Both the position numbers and the translations under genes were made by a program. From contig NC_054706.1 of NCBI RefSeq assembly GCF_016097555.1, positions 48,840,160-48,904,159 on the forward strand: DNA of 64,000 bases, read 5' to 3'. This DNA comes from Gigantopelta aegis (Eukaryota > Mollusca > Gastropoda > Neomphalida > Peltospiridae). Within the stretch, counting starts at the first letter, position 1. Every line of letters begins with the position of its first letter. Below are positions 10,146 to 21,844 of the stretch, piece by piece. The notes under the pieces were generated by a model. It worked only from the letters and a program-made list of their open reading frames with translations, was not told the DNA's origin and made no database searches.

Positions 10146-10942
10146 TGTAGGTTTTCTCTCCCATAATTATCACTACATATGATGGTTCCTAACATTCCTT
10201 TTACCTCGTAGAAGAATACTAACCACGACTATAATATACGTACTGTGACTAGTGGTTGAAACTTCACCTACTAAATCAATGAAACTCGAGACAAATATCA
10301 CACACACATTTTTGTTTTAATTATTAAAACACGCAAAACACTGAAATAAATATCAAGACAATGGTTAAACTGTCTACAACTAGTCATAAGACGACAGAGT
10401 TTAAAGAAATCACACACACACGCACACACGCACCACACACACGCACCACACACACACACACACACACACACACAAAGACATTAACATAAAATGGCAGCGG
10501 CTTATTATCTCTTCCAAATATCTTTTATAAATATCTAAAATATTAGCGGAAAATGTTCTTGAATATTTGTAGAATGCTTCTGGTAACATGTATTTCTTTT
10601 TCCTGTTTAATCACCGTGTTCTTTAGTGGTGGGTGATGTAATTCGTGCTGCCAAACACTGCCAATAAAATATGACAATAACAAGTTAATAAAATTCCGTT
10701 AGTTCTTACGTTTAGAAAGCGTATCAAATTTCATATACCTAATTATAAATTTGTAAATAAACACTAAAATTAAAACTAATATTTGTATAGTAAGGATTAA
10801 GAATTGTATTACGCAATTAGTTACGTCATTTTAGCTCTTTGTAAAATTCAATATCAAACATTTAATCTGAAATGCGTGTTTTTGTTTGTGCGCACGTGTG
10901 CACACGTTTTTCTTTTATATGTTAATGTTATCTTATTTACAG
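10146..10942. other. Anonymous AT-rich DNA with (CA)n
   Basis: A (CA)n tract with interruptions runs over 10,413-10,475. The remainder is AT-rich with no recognised element or gene. Confidence 0.5.
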
Positions 10943-11097
10943 TGTATCACCATTATGAACGTTATTACTATTTAAAACCAAACAACCGGAACACATACCA
11001 AAAAGTTGTTCACTTGAAGAGCATGGTGAACAGAGTGAGAAGGATGGTCAAAACTGAAGCGGTTACCATGGCTCCGTCACCTAGAATGCAACAGTGA
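10943..11097 (+). CDS. Candidate terminal exon, unknown product
   Basis: A good acceptor (tgttatcttatttacag) is followed by 50 open codons and TGA. The predicted tail is basic and tyrosine-rich: YHHYERYYYLKPNN, then KSMVNRVRRMVKTEA, ending APSPRMQQ. If real it enters in phase 1 (two exon bases before the first whole codon), as the cysteine-rich exons do, but it has no cysteine and no family I recognise. A 155-nt open stretch can occur by chance, so this stays weak. It stops about 90 nt before the 58-bp satellite. Confidence 0.25.
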
Positions 11098-11190
11098 TAA
11101 TGATTATGATTATAATACATTAATTAATAAATTCAATTTATTACATAATGGAACTAAATACTAGTATATAAATAACTGTTTTTAAAAGAA

Positions 11191-14100
11191 ACATTTTAAC
11201 ACTTCAACAGGCCAGTGAGAGTAAAATGTAAGCACGAGAGACCTTAACACATTTTAACACTTCAACAGGCCACTGACAGTAAAATGTAAGCACGAGAGAC
11301 CTTAACATATTTTAACACTTCACCAGGCCACTGACAGTAAAATGTAAGCACGAGAGACCTTAACACATTTTAACACTTCAACAGGCCACTGACAGTAAAA
11401 TGTAAGCACGAGAGACCTTAACATATTTTAACACTTCAACGGGTCACTGACAGTAAAATGCAAGCACGAGTGACCGTAACATGTTTTAACACTTCAACAG
11501 GCCAGTGAGAGTAAAATGTAAGCACGAGAGACCTTAACACATTTTAACGCTTCAACAGGCCACTGACAGTACAATGTAAGCACGAGTGACCTTAACACAT
11601 TTTAACGCTTCGACAGGCCACTGACAGTACAATGGAAGCACGAGCGACCTTAACACATTTTAACGCTTCGACAGGCCAGTGACAGTAACATGTAAGCACG
11701 AGTGACCTTAACACATTTTAACGCTTCGACAGGCCAGTGACAGTAAAATGTAAGCACGAGTGACCTTAACACATTTTAACGCTTCAACAGGCCACTGACA
11801 GTAAAATGTAAGCACGAGAGACCTTAACACATTTTAACGCTTCAACAGGCCACTGACAGTAAAATGTAAGCACGAGAGACCGTAACACATTTTAACGCTT
11901 GAACAGGCCACTGACAGTACAATGTAAGCACGAGAGACCTTAACACATTTTAACGCTTCAACAGGTCAGCGACAGTAAAATGTAAGCACGAGAGACCTTA
12001 ACACATTTTAACGCTTCAACAGGCCAGTGAGAGTAAAATGCAAGCACGAGAGACCTTAACACATTTTAACGCTTCAACAGGCCACTGACAGTAAAATGTA
12101 AGCACGAGAGACCTTAACACATTTTAACACTTCAACAGGCCACTGACAGTAAAATGTAAGCACGAGAGACCTTAACACATTTTAACACTTCAACAGGCCA
12201 CTGACAGTAAAATGTAAGCACGAGAGACCTTAACATATTTTAACACTTCAACGGGTCACTGACAGTAAAATGCAAGCACGAGTGACCGTAACATGTTTTA
12301 ACACTTCAACAGGCCAGTGAGAGTAAAATGTAAGCACGAGAGACCTTAACACATTTTAACGCTTCAACAGGCCACTGACAGTACAATGTAAGCACGAGTG
12401 ACCTTAACACATTTTAACGCTTCGACAGGCCACTGACAGTACAATGGAAGCACGAGCGACCTTAACACATTTTAACGCTTCGACAGGCCAGTGACAGTAA
12501 CATGTAAGCACGAGTGACCTTAACACATTTTAACGCTTCGACAGGCCAGTGACAGTAAAATGTAAGCACGAGTGACCTTAACACATTTTAACGCTTCAAC
12601 AGGCCACTGACAGTAAAATGTAAGCACGAGAGACCTTAACACATTTTAACGCTTCAACAGGCCACTGACAGTAAAATGTAAGCACGAGAGACCGTAACAC
12701 ATTTTAACGCTTGAACAGGCCACTGACAGTACAATGTAAGCACGAGAGACCTTAACACATTTTAACGCTTCAACAGGTCAGCGACAGTAAAATGTAAGCA
12801 CGAGAGACCTTAACACATTTTAACGCTTCAACAGGCCAGTGAGAGTAAAATGCAAGCACGAGAGACCTTAACACATTTTAACGCTTCAACAGGCCACTGA
12901 CAGTAAAATGTAAGCACGAGAGACCTTAACACATTTTAACGCTTCAACAGGCCACTGACAGTAAAATGTAAGCACGAGAGACCTTAACACATTTTAACGC
13001 TTCAACAGGCCAGTGAGAGTAAAGTGTAAGCACGAGTGACCTTAACACATTTTAACGCTTCAACAGGCCACTGACAGTAAAATGTAAGCACGAGAGACCT
13101 TAACACATTTTAACGCTTCAACAGGCCAGTGAGAGTAAAATGTAAGCACGGGAGACCTTAACACATTGTAACACTTCAACAGGCCAGTGACCTTAAAATG
13201 TAAGCACGAGAGACCTTAACACATTTTAACACTTCAACAGGCCAGTGAGAGTAAAATGTAAGCACGAGCGACCTTAACCCATTGTAACACTTCAACAGGC
13301 AACTTAAAGTAAAAAGCAAGCACGAGAGACCTTAACACATTGTAACACTTCAACAGGCCACTGACAGTACAATGTAAGCACGAGAGACCTTAACACATTT
13401 TAACACTTCAACAGGCCAGTGAGAGTAAAATGTAAGCACGAGCGACCTTAACCCATTGTAACACTTCAACAGGCAACTTAAAGTAAAAAGCAAGCACGAG
13501 AGACCTTAACACATTGTAACACTTCAACAGGCCACTGACAGTACAATGTAAGCACGAGAGACCTTAACACATTTTAACACTTCAACAGGCCAGTGAGAGT
13601 AAAATGTAAGCACGAGCGACCTTAACCCATTGTAACACTTCAACAGGCAACTTAAAGTAAAAAGCAAGCACGAGAGACCTTAACACATTGTAACACTTCA
13701 ACAGGCCACTGACAGTACAATGTAAGCACGAGAGACCTTAACACATTTTAACACTTCAACAGGCCAGTGAGAGTAAAATGTAAGCACGAGCGACCTTAAC
13801 CCATTGTAACACTTCAACAGGCAACTTAAAGTAAAAAGCAAGCACGAGAGACCTTAACACATTGTAACACTTCAACAGGCCACTGACAGTACAATGTAAG
13901 CACGAGAGACCTTAACACATTTTAACACTTCAACAGGCCAGTGAGAGTAAAATGTAAGCACGAGCGACCTTAACCCATTGTAACACTTCAACAGGCAACT
14001 TAAAGTAAAAAGCAAGCACGAGAGACCTTAACACATTGTAACACTTCAACAGGCCACTGACAGTACAATGTAAGCACGAGAGACCTTAACACATTTTAAC

Positions 14101-14854
14101 ACTTCAACAGGCCAGTGAGAGTAAAATGTAAGCACGAGCGACCTTAACCCATTGTAACACTTCAACAGGCAACTTAAAGTAAAAAGCAAGCACGAGAGAC
14201 CTTAACACATTGTAACACTTCAACAGGCCACTGACAGTACAATGTAAGCACGAGAGACCTTAACACATTTTAACACTTCAACAGGCCAGTGAGAGTAAAA
14301 TGTAAGCACGAGCGACCTTAACCCATTGTAACACTTCAACAGGCAACTTAAAGTAAAAAGCAAGCACGAGAGACCTTAACACATTGTAACACTTCAACAG
14401 GCCACTGACAGTACAATGTAAGCACGAGAGACCTTAACACATTTTAACACTTCAACAGGCCAGTGAGAGTAAAATGTAAGCACGAGCGACCTTAACCCAT
14501 TGTAACACTTCAACAGGCAACTTAAAGTAAAAAGCAAGCACGAGAGACCTTAACACATTGTAACACTTCAACAGGCCACTGACAGTACAATGTAAGCACG
14601 AGAGACCTTAACACATTTTAACACTTCAACAGGCCAGTGAGAGTAAAATGTAAGCACGAGCGACCTTAACCCATTGTAACACTTCAACAGGCAACTTAAA
14701 GTAAAAAGCAAGCACGAGAGACCTTAACACATTGTAACACTTCAACAGGCCACTGACAGTACAATGTAAGCACGAGAGACCTTAACACATTGTAACACTT
14801 CAACAGGCAAATGGAAGTAAAATGTAAGCACGAGAGACCTTAACCCATTTTAAC
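11191..14854 (+). repeat. 58-bp satellite with higher-order repeats
   Basis: About 63 tandem copies of a 58-bp unit containing ATTTTAACACTTCAACAGGC, CACTGACAGTAAAATGTAAG and CACGAGAGACCTTAACAC. Diagnostic variants show two tiers. The block with 'aatggaagcacgagcgacc' at 11,631 recurs at 12,443 (812 bp, 14 units). From 13,301 the variant 'aacttaaagtaaaaagc' recurs at exact 174-bp steps (13,301, 13,475, 13,649, 13,823, 13,997 ... 14,693), giving nine three-unit repeats. There are no unique spacers and no long ORF. It lies between the candidate exon and the Tc1/LINE relics. Confidence 0.95.
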
Positions 14855-15639
14855 AGAAATGATTCGTGTTTGACCTCGAGAAAGAAGTATGCTGTTGATG
14901 GAACGGTTCTGTCGAAAAACATTTACAAATACTACAGAAAATCCCCTCAAAACACACATTCATTTATTATTTTGATAAACGCCATAGCAAGTTCATTTAA
15001 ACAAATGAAATGTCATGACTTAAATTTGAGCTTAAGATTAGATTCTAAAAGCTTTATAAACACGGGTAATGAAATCAAGATTTTGACCGATTCATGGCTG
15101 CATTTTTAATAAAAGTGTTTTTGAAAGGATCTCTAACAGTGTGGTTTAGAACACGACAAAACAGTTTTTTTTATTTATTCCTCCCAAGTTACTTAACAAC
15201 ATTACATATTTTGTGGTAGATAGAAACCTGCACCCGCCACCCCGTGTACTGTAACCTCACAGTGGTACAGGGGTGAACCATTCTCCATGAGGACGGCTAA
15301 TACAACACATCTCCCCTTTTGGGCACCTTGGTAATGTTTGCTGTGATGTACGACCATTGAAGATGGATGATAGGATCCCAGTGATTTAGTTGGGGCATAC
15401 CTGCGGGTATGACTTCTGAAAATAAATTCCTTGTCTCGGAATTCAGTCGGCTGGTCACGCCAAGTACGAGAGCTAACAGCCTTTGTTTTGTTTACATTAG
15501 TCAAGAGCAAACATTGTTTCATTTGTTACTCTTGGAGCGATGGCTATGGTCATTGGGTAATTTTGTTTTCTTAATGACCATGCATCTTAACCATGTGTAC
15601 ACGGCGTGGCTGTCTGTCTGCTGGTTATCCGCAGAACCA
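14855..15639. other. Unassigned DNA with two opposed small ORFs
   Basis: A 79-codon + ORF (14,870-15,109) and a 106-codon minus ORF (15,202-15,522) are present. The minus ORF has ordinary amino acid composition but no domain, signal peptide or homologue I recognise, and it overlaps a + ORF. Neither is called as a gene. Confidence 0.4.
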
Positions 15640-16000
15640 TGACCACATGTTGGACTCGGTTACCCATAGAAACTTGACAAGTATCAGGTATACGGACAAA
15701 AATGTTTAGCCTTTATTCGGCCACGTTACCAAATTGGCCTTGGTGTGTTTTTGCACAGCACTGCCAGACCTCATCATGCCAGGGTTGTAACATATTAGCT
15801 CATATAAAATGGTGCCCAGCGTATGTATTGGTCGGCATTCTCACCAGACGTGTCACCTATTAAACATGTCTGGGACGAGTTGGGCACAGGATTGAGAGAC
15901 ACGCACAATCAGCAGATGTTCGAGAATTGGGACAAGTCCACTAGGCAGAGATGTTGGTAACACCATAGGCGTCCGCTATTGAAATAGTGGTGTTTTGTGG
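15640..16000 (+). pseudogene. Tc1/mariner transposase C-terminal relic
   Basis: Frames show NLTSIRYTDKNV, then AFIRPRYQIGLGVFLHS, TARPHHARVV and WSAFSPDVSPIKHVWDELGT. This is the Tc1 catalytic C-terminal half. The usual D in 'DNARPH' is S (STARPH) and the usual E in 'SPIEHVW' is K, so both catalytic acids are lost. A frame change near 15,700 and a stop near 15,800 are also visible. No TIRs were identified. Confidence 0.7.
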
Positions 16001-16389
16001 CACTTTGGTTTTGTTTACCCATGGCTACTCTCAAGTGGTCTAACGGTTTCATCGCGCCTCTCCATTGCTGATCTGCATGTTTTTATTACACTGAACTGAC
16101 CAAACCTTAAGCTATGAAGTTTGTGCTAATCAACGTAGTACATGGCAATATTTAAAAACACAAAGTGTCATTTTGCCAGGTTTCGAAGCCACTGGACCGA
16201 TTCGAATGTGATTTGACAGTTCAGTCTGCCAACGCGACTTATAGTTAAAGCTTATAGTTCAAAACTAGTGTGACAATTTTGTATACAGCAATTTTATAAC
16301 TTGGAACAGCGCTAATGACGCACTCGAGGACTAATAGTCCACCAGCAGAAAGGTCGACCCACTAAATATAATATTTAGAAACATAAACA
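16001..16389. other. Unassigned sequence between Tc1 and LINE relics
   Basis: No gene or element recognised. It may include eroded transposon flank. Confidence 0.4.
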
Positions 16390-18175
16390 GGGTTTCTGCC
16401 AGGTTTGCGTCGTTGTTTGAATACACATCAACAATGGGCAACTGGCAATGGATTTCGATTCTCAGTCAAAGACTCGCTGTATGCATATTTGCCAGAAAAG
16501 AGGTCACCATTTAGATCCTCAGCTATTTCTGAACATAAATCCGATTCCAGTTGTGGAGGAGATCAAATTTCTGAGTGTTATTTTTGACACTAGGCTATCC
16601 TTTGTTCCCCATTTAAAATATGTTTAAAAGAAGGGCGTAAAGGTCCACAATAATTTAAAAGTTATTGGCAAGACAAAATGTGGAGCAGATCAAAAGGGAA
16701 TGCTTCGTCTAGTTTGATCAAAACGTGACTATAGATGAATTGTGTACGGGTCAGCACACAAGTCGTATTTGCATATGCTACATCCTATACACAACCAGAG
16801 ACTTAGCCTTTGTCTTGGTGCTTTCAGAACATCTCCTGTGGCGAGCTTGTACGTTGATGCACACGAACCTAGTTTGGGTGCTAGACGTGCAAAGCCTCCT
16901 CTGCAGTATATATTCTACTAAGGTTAAATAAATGCCAAAACATACACACATAATGCTGTATTAGATAACAAATATATGAAGTTATTTGATGTGAAGCTGA
17001 ATGCCATCCAAACATTTGGTCTTCGCATTAAGACGTTTTTATCGGTTTTTGAAATGCCTTCATGTTTTGTTTAGCCACCTTGGTGTATGAAACCACCCAA
17101 AATTGTATTCGATGTTGTGCATCCGAAGAAAGATCTCACAGATGCAGTTACTGATAAACAACATTTTCATCAAACACAATGACCTCTATGAGATTGCCCA
17201 ATTTAGCATCAATCTTTCCTGCAATCATTAAAGTCCTGGAACAAATTAAGGATTCACATGCATCCAAATACATTATTATTACTGACTTACTTTCGTATCT
17301 CCAAGTTTTACAGTGCATGGAATTGGAGCATCTCATAGTTGGGATGGAGATACGAACGTGTTTTTCCCCATCTATTACCAATAAAGACCTTATGTTTTGG
17401 TGGGTGCCCATTCATGTTGGCATCAGGAGCAATGAAAAGGCAAACACAGTTGCCAAGTCTGCTTTAGATATGCCCCACGTCAGAATTGGTGTGCCTTTCA
17501 ACTTGGCAAGATGATTGAAACGGTGCGATTGAGAACACGCTTGAGTCTGTCAAACCAGTCATGGGATGACGACAGGCGGTGTAAGAAGGATGAAGTAATC
17601 TTATGCCGTGCCCGCATCGGTCATATATATTCATTTATTTTGAACAAGGATCCTCTGCCTCACAGTGAACATTGTCGGTGTACTCTGACAGTTTGTCACA
17701 TTTGGTGGAGAACAAACATTTTAAGCAGACGAGGAAGGATATATTTGGTAAGAAAAAATTTATGAATTCATTTCGATTCCATCTTCAACTTGTGTTGATA
17801 TTCTGCCGAGATGCTGATCTCTATTCTAAATTGTACCGATCTGTGATATTTGTATTTTCTGCACAGCTCTTTACACTGTTTTAATATATCAAGGAATTGT
17901 AGCAGGCGTGCGTGGGTGTGGGGTGGGGTGGGGTGGGTGGGTGTGGTGAGGTCTAGACCGTGGCGACCGAAGTGTTTATAAGGTGTCGAGCCATGCTCCT
18001 CTCGGCAGTTGGAAGAGGAGGATAAAGACAGAAAAGAGGACAGAACATCGAGAGCTTGCTGACCTTACCTCCCGTATATTACACAAATTGTAAAGGAGTC
18101 AGCCATAAGATGCCCTGCCACGATCTGAACAGATCAGGCCCTTTTAAGGGCCACTACTGGGAGACAAACAACAAC
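16390..18175 (+). mobile_element. I-clade (Nimb-like) LINE, degenerate
   Basis: Pieces in order are an RT-region fragment (QQWATGNGFRFSVKDSL, then VVEEIKFLSVIFDTRLSF and VPHLK in a second frame), an RNase H-like region at 17,179-17,514 (IIITDLLSYLQVLQ, FWWVPIHVGIRSNEKAN), and a C-terminal knuckle region at 17,511-17,765 (CRARIGHIYSF, HCRCTLTVCHIWW). Homologous C-terminal sequence recurs at 43.1-43.4 kb (LCRARIG, CQCTLTVRHILVEC). The region after 17,890 (ggcccttttaagggccacta) looks like a LINE 3' untranslated part. Several frame changes and stops show it is dead; RNase H after RT is typical of the I group. Confidence 0.7.
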
Positions 18176-18529
18176 AGCCATCAGTAGGATAGTTTCCAAT
18201 AACGAGCTACTCTCGGCATACTAAGTTCAAAATTATACATAGCTCCCCTTTATTTTCCGGCGGACCGTTAACAAAAGCGTCCAGTTCCATCATGGAAACT
18301 GCGCAACCTTTCTTTTTGGCTTAATCCTAAGGGACTTTCAAAAATCCCATAGCACCAAAACTAATCCCCGCTCGCTACCGACCTCGGTTGGGCTGCTGGC
18401 GTCCTATTGAATTGTTATATTGATATTAACTATCATTTCATTTAGACATTTCCCATAATTTGACACCCAATAGTATGTTTTGTGCAGGAGAGTCGTTAAA
18501 CATCCATTCATTATTATAACAATACTTAC
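18176..18529. other. Unassigned; intron side of minus-strand exon
   Basis: No element recognised with confidence. The sequence immediately below 18,530 reads as a splice donor on the minus strand (gtaagt). Confidence 0.4.
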
Positions 18530-18633
18530 ATGCTACACTTAAGATACAGTTTGCTATATCTATTCCCTTCTTGAAGCGAGCATCGCTGCTGCATCCTGCG
18601 TCTGATGTACACTTTACAAACGTCCTGTATTTG
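18530..18633 (-). CDS. Cysteine-rich module exon (paralogue, partial gene)
   Basis: On the minus strand an acceptor (ctctttttttacag-like, Py-rich) opens a 104-nt exon closed by a consensus donor (GTAAGT). It enters in phase 2 and leaves in phase 1. The translation includes KYRTFVKCTSDAGC, then SSDARFKKGIDIANCILSVA, with a further cysteine codon split by the donor. The C-x5-C-x14-C-x5-C spacing resembles the C-x5-C-x10-C-x4-C modules of the + strand gene at 32-53 kb. The other exons of this gene are not identified, apart from a possible start exon at 23.6 kb. The product is probably secreted; function unknown. Confidence 0.45.
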
Positions 18634-18639
18634 CTGTAA

Positions 18640-18760
18640 AAAAGAGAAAAAAACAAACAACAACAACAACAAAAAACCCAAACAAACAACACCCCCAGCC
18701 CCCCCCCCCCAAAAAAAATCCACCAAAACACAACCCCCCCCCTCCCCCCAACAAACAAAA
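18640..18760. repeat. A/C homopolymer low-complexity block
   Basis: Alternating poly-A and poly-C runs. The + and minus ORFs rich in P/Q/K or G/F/V here only read this block. Confidence 0.85.
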
Positions 18761-18855
18761 ACTCCTGGTATTAGAGCAAATACAAAACACATATAAGCAC
18801 AAATGTGTACTCAAGCCCGCACGCAAACACTAACGTACGCAAACACTAACGCACG

Positions 18856-18857
<2 letters not shown>

Positions 18858-18941
<84 letters not shown>

Positions 18942-19055
18942 GCGAGCGAGCTGGACAATAAATTACAGTACAGTCAACCTATCGTTTCAACAGTAACATT
19001 TTAACAGAAATCCGAGTTGCTTTTCACATACTGCTACTACTACTACTACTACTAT

Positions 19056-19123
<68 letters not shown>
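18858..19123. repeat. (GA)n and (CTA)n microsatellites
   Basis: (GA)n at 18,858-18,938 and an almost pure (CTA)n at 19,027-19,123. Confidence 0.95.
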
Positions 19124-19356
19124 ATAATAATAGTGATTTGGATTAGCAGCAAGGGGTCCTTATGTGGCTAGTTTACTTGTTTTCCCAAAATTATCTAATA
19201 TTGATTTATATTAAGAAGCCACATTTTGGTACTCCACTGGATGATGTCACGTGGCGTAATGATGCGATGTGATTAGTCGGTTCAGTTTGACGCTCAAACT
19301 TAAAACTGGGCGTCGCGTTGAGTTGTGATGCGCGCTCAGACTAACAAAAAAAAGAG

Positions 19357-19646
19357 TAAAGTTTGTTTTATTTAACGACGCCACTAGAGCACATTGATTT
19401 TTATCAAGGGATCTTTTATTTGCGCTTCCCACAGGCAGGATAGCACAAACCATGGCCTTTGTTGAACCAGTTATGGATCACTGGGCGGTGCAAGTGGTTT
19501 ACACCTACCCATTGAGCCTTGCGGAGCACTCACTCAGGGTTTGGAGTCGGTATCTTGTTTAAAAATCCCATGCCTCGACTGGGATCCGAACTAAGTACCT
19601 ACCAGCCTGTAGACCGATGGCCTAACTACGACGCCAACGAAGCCAC
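19357..19646 (-). repeat. SINE, family A, internally deleted
   Basis: The tail complement (aaagtttgttttatttaacg) joins directly to the core 'agggatcttttatttgcgc', skipping the usual 'gacagcgggtttcc' block. The body (gatcactgggcggtgcaagtg) and head (gacgccaacgaagcc) follow. Confidence 0.8.
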
Positions 19647-19675
19647 GAATATCGGGCCAGATTCATCTTTTAAAT

Positions 19676-19815
19676 CGGTTACGACGGCCGTCTTAGAAGT
19701 CGTATACGGCGACAGTTGAGCTGTAAGAGTGCTCAGACCAGCAACTGGACAGTCGTAGGAGTCGTGAGATCGGCGAGTTTGCCAACTCCGTCGTGACAGT
19801 TGGTAGTCTGAATCC
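19676..19815. repeat. GTCGTA-rich interspersed repeat copy
   Basis: Shares 'agcaactggacagtcgta' and 'gtgacagttggtagtctga' with 36,955-37,080 and 37,100-37,260, and more weakly with 37,905-38,025. It looks like part of a repetitive element, probably the arm of a foldback or MITE. Not coding. Confidence 0.55.
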
Positions 19816-19934
19816 TAGCATACGTTCAAAGACCATAACTGTGAAAAATGAGTAAATTGCCATACAAGTCAAACTTGATCTGTAACAGCACATGGTAAAG
19901 CTCTATATAAAATTTCAGCCCGATAATATCTTAA

Positions 19935-20349
19935 AGGGACATTCCTGAGTTTGCTGCACGTTTTAAAGAGACATTCCTGAGTTTGCTGCATTGTAAGATG
20001 TTTCCGACTAATAAAATAGTTCTACGATTAAACTTACATATTAAATATATTTTCTTGTTTAGAATATCAGTGTCTGTATATTCAATGTGTTTCTAGTCAT
20101 CTTAATATTTGTAAGAAGCCCAAACTGGATTTTGTCTTCAATAATTTCGTACATACAAAAAAAAACTAATTTTAGGAAATAAAATGAAATTTAACCTAAT
20201 ACAAATATTAGAACGATCCGAAACACGTTTAATATACAGCCGCTAATATTCTATGCATAAAAATATATTTAGTATGTAATTACAATCGTTAAAAAGTATC
20301 TGTTAGTCGATAGAATCTAAAAAATTGCAGCAAACTAAAGAATGTCCCT
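19935..20349. mobile_element. TTAA-type MITE with duplicated left end
   Basis: TTAA at 19,931-19,934 and 20,350-20,353. The left end AGGGACATTCCTGAGTTTGC occurs twice within 45 bp, as if one MITE end lay inside another or was tandemly duplicated. The right end is GCAAACTAAAGAATGTCCCT. The interior matches the copies at 1.3 and 21.1 kb. Confidence 0.8.
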
Positions 20350-20353
20350 TTAA

Positions 20354-20830
20354 CGCATTGTGAAAAAAGTATGTGGGACAGACGGACGGACAGACCCACA
20401 GACAGACGGTTGAAGACGAAAGCTACTGTTCCCTCAGGTTAGATCGATAGGGGACTAATAATAGTGAAACAAGCGCGCGACCATGTTCCCCATTCAAATA
20501 AAACATACACAGCAAATCGCCGAGAGGCGTGAATTTGGGAGCAACGTGATATTACAGAAATATTCTATGACTGGCAGAGCATAAACATAAACATAACAAC
20601 CAAATAAAATATACGTTTGTATACAACTTTAAACTGCAGTTTACACGTAAAACACACAAAACCTTTCATGCCTCATTTTTAGTATAACCGAGTGTTCTTA
20701 ATTGTACAGGTACCCATGCATACATGATTGAAACACTAGGCTACTTGACACAGTGGTATTCGATAACGTAAAGTTAGGACTGGTAGCATTAACTGAAGTT
20801 GTGTGAGTTTTGACCCAGCCGAATGTTATT
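20354..20830. other. Unassigned DNA
   Basis: No gene or recognised repeat, apart from short (ACGG/ACAG)-rich sequence near 20,380-20,405. Confidence 0.45.
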
Positions 20831-21545
20831 TGGTTTAGTGTTAACTAATGTTTGCACACAGATCAGTATAAGATACTAGTATATCATTTACTGAGTTATA
20901 TGATTTAGTGTTAACTAATGTTTGCACACAGATCAGTATAAGATACTAGTATATCATTTACTGAGTTATATGATTTAGTGTTAACTAAATTTTGCACACA
21001 GAGCAGTATAATATATACAATTTACTGAGTTATTTGGTTTAGTGCTACCTAATATTTGCACACATAGCAGTATAATATATTCCATTTACTGAATTATTCG
21101 GTTTTGTGTTAAAGGGACATTCCTGAGTTTGCTGCAATTTTTAAGATGTTATCGACTAACAGAGACTTTCTAACGATTGTAATTAGATATCAAATATATT
21201 TTTCTGCATAAAATATTAGTGGCTGTATATTAAACGTGTTTCTGATCGTTCTAATATTTGTACTAGGTTTAAATTCATTTTATTTCCTAAATTAAAAATT
21301 TTTTGTACATACGAAATTATTTGAAGACAAAATCCAGTTTGGGCTTCTTCCAAATATTAAGACGACCAGAATCACATTGAATATACAGAAACTGCTATTC
21401 TAAACAAGAAAATATATTTAATATGTAACTTTAATCGTAGAAATATTTTATTAGTCCGAAACATCTTACAATACAGCAAACTCAGAAATGTCCCTTTAAC
21501 TAATGTTTGCACACAGACTGTATAATATATACAATTTACTGACAG
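20831..21545. repeat. Tandem repeat (unit 70-80 bp) split by a MITE
   Basis: About four units of 'gtgttaactaatgtttgcac' plus 'cagtataa...atttactgagttat'. The last unit is interrupted at its TTAA by the MITE at 21,123-21,495 and resumes as 'ttaactaatgtttgcacac'. The undisrupted neighbours show the empty site. Confidence 0.85.
21123..21495. mobile_element. TTAA-type MITE (373 bp), clean insertion
   Basis: TTAA duplicates lie at 21,119-21,122 and 21,496-21,499. The end AGGGACATTCCTGAGTTTGC is inverted at the right as GCAAACTCAGAAATGTCCCT, and the inverted similarity extends well inward, making the whole copy a long palindrome. Adjacent tandem units preserve the empty TTAA site, giving direct proof of target specificity. 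Confidence 0.9.
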
Positions 21546-21683
21546 CATACTCACTGGCCATGCGTACTTACCGACAATGTTTTGATTTATCAAACTGAAT
21601 GTCTCCCGAAGAAGTCACACGAACAGTTGACAAAAGCAAGCAAACCTAATGTACATTAAAAACAAATTCAACTTTATTCACTC

Positions 21684-21838
21684 AGTTAAAACTATATTTT
21701 GTTTAACGATACCACCAGAGCACAATAATTTATTAAACATCAGCTATCGGATGTCGCCCATTTGGTAATTTTGACATATCTAGTCTCAGAAAGGAAACCC
21801 GCTACATTTTTCCATCAGTATCAAGGGAAATATTTAGA
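21684..21838 (-). repeat. SINE, family D, 3' part
   Basis: The tail complement (tttgtttaacgataccacca) and 'gaaacccgctacatttttcc' are present; the head is missing. It abuts the Penelope-like relic. Confidence 0.7.
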
Positions 21839-21844
21839 AGCCAA

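Noticed and set aside
11191-14854. Possible CRISPR-like array
   Set aside because: The 58-bp units are contiguous with no unique spacers, and the genome is clearly animal; it is a satellite.
14870-15109. 79-codon + ORF after the satellite
   Set aside because: AT-rich, no domain, plausible chance ORF.
15202-15522. 106-codon minus ORF with ordinary composition
   Set aside because: No recognisable domain, signal peptide, splice context or neighbour support; a homology search would be needed to raise it.
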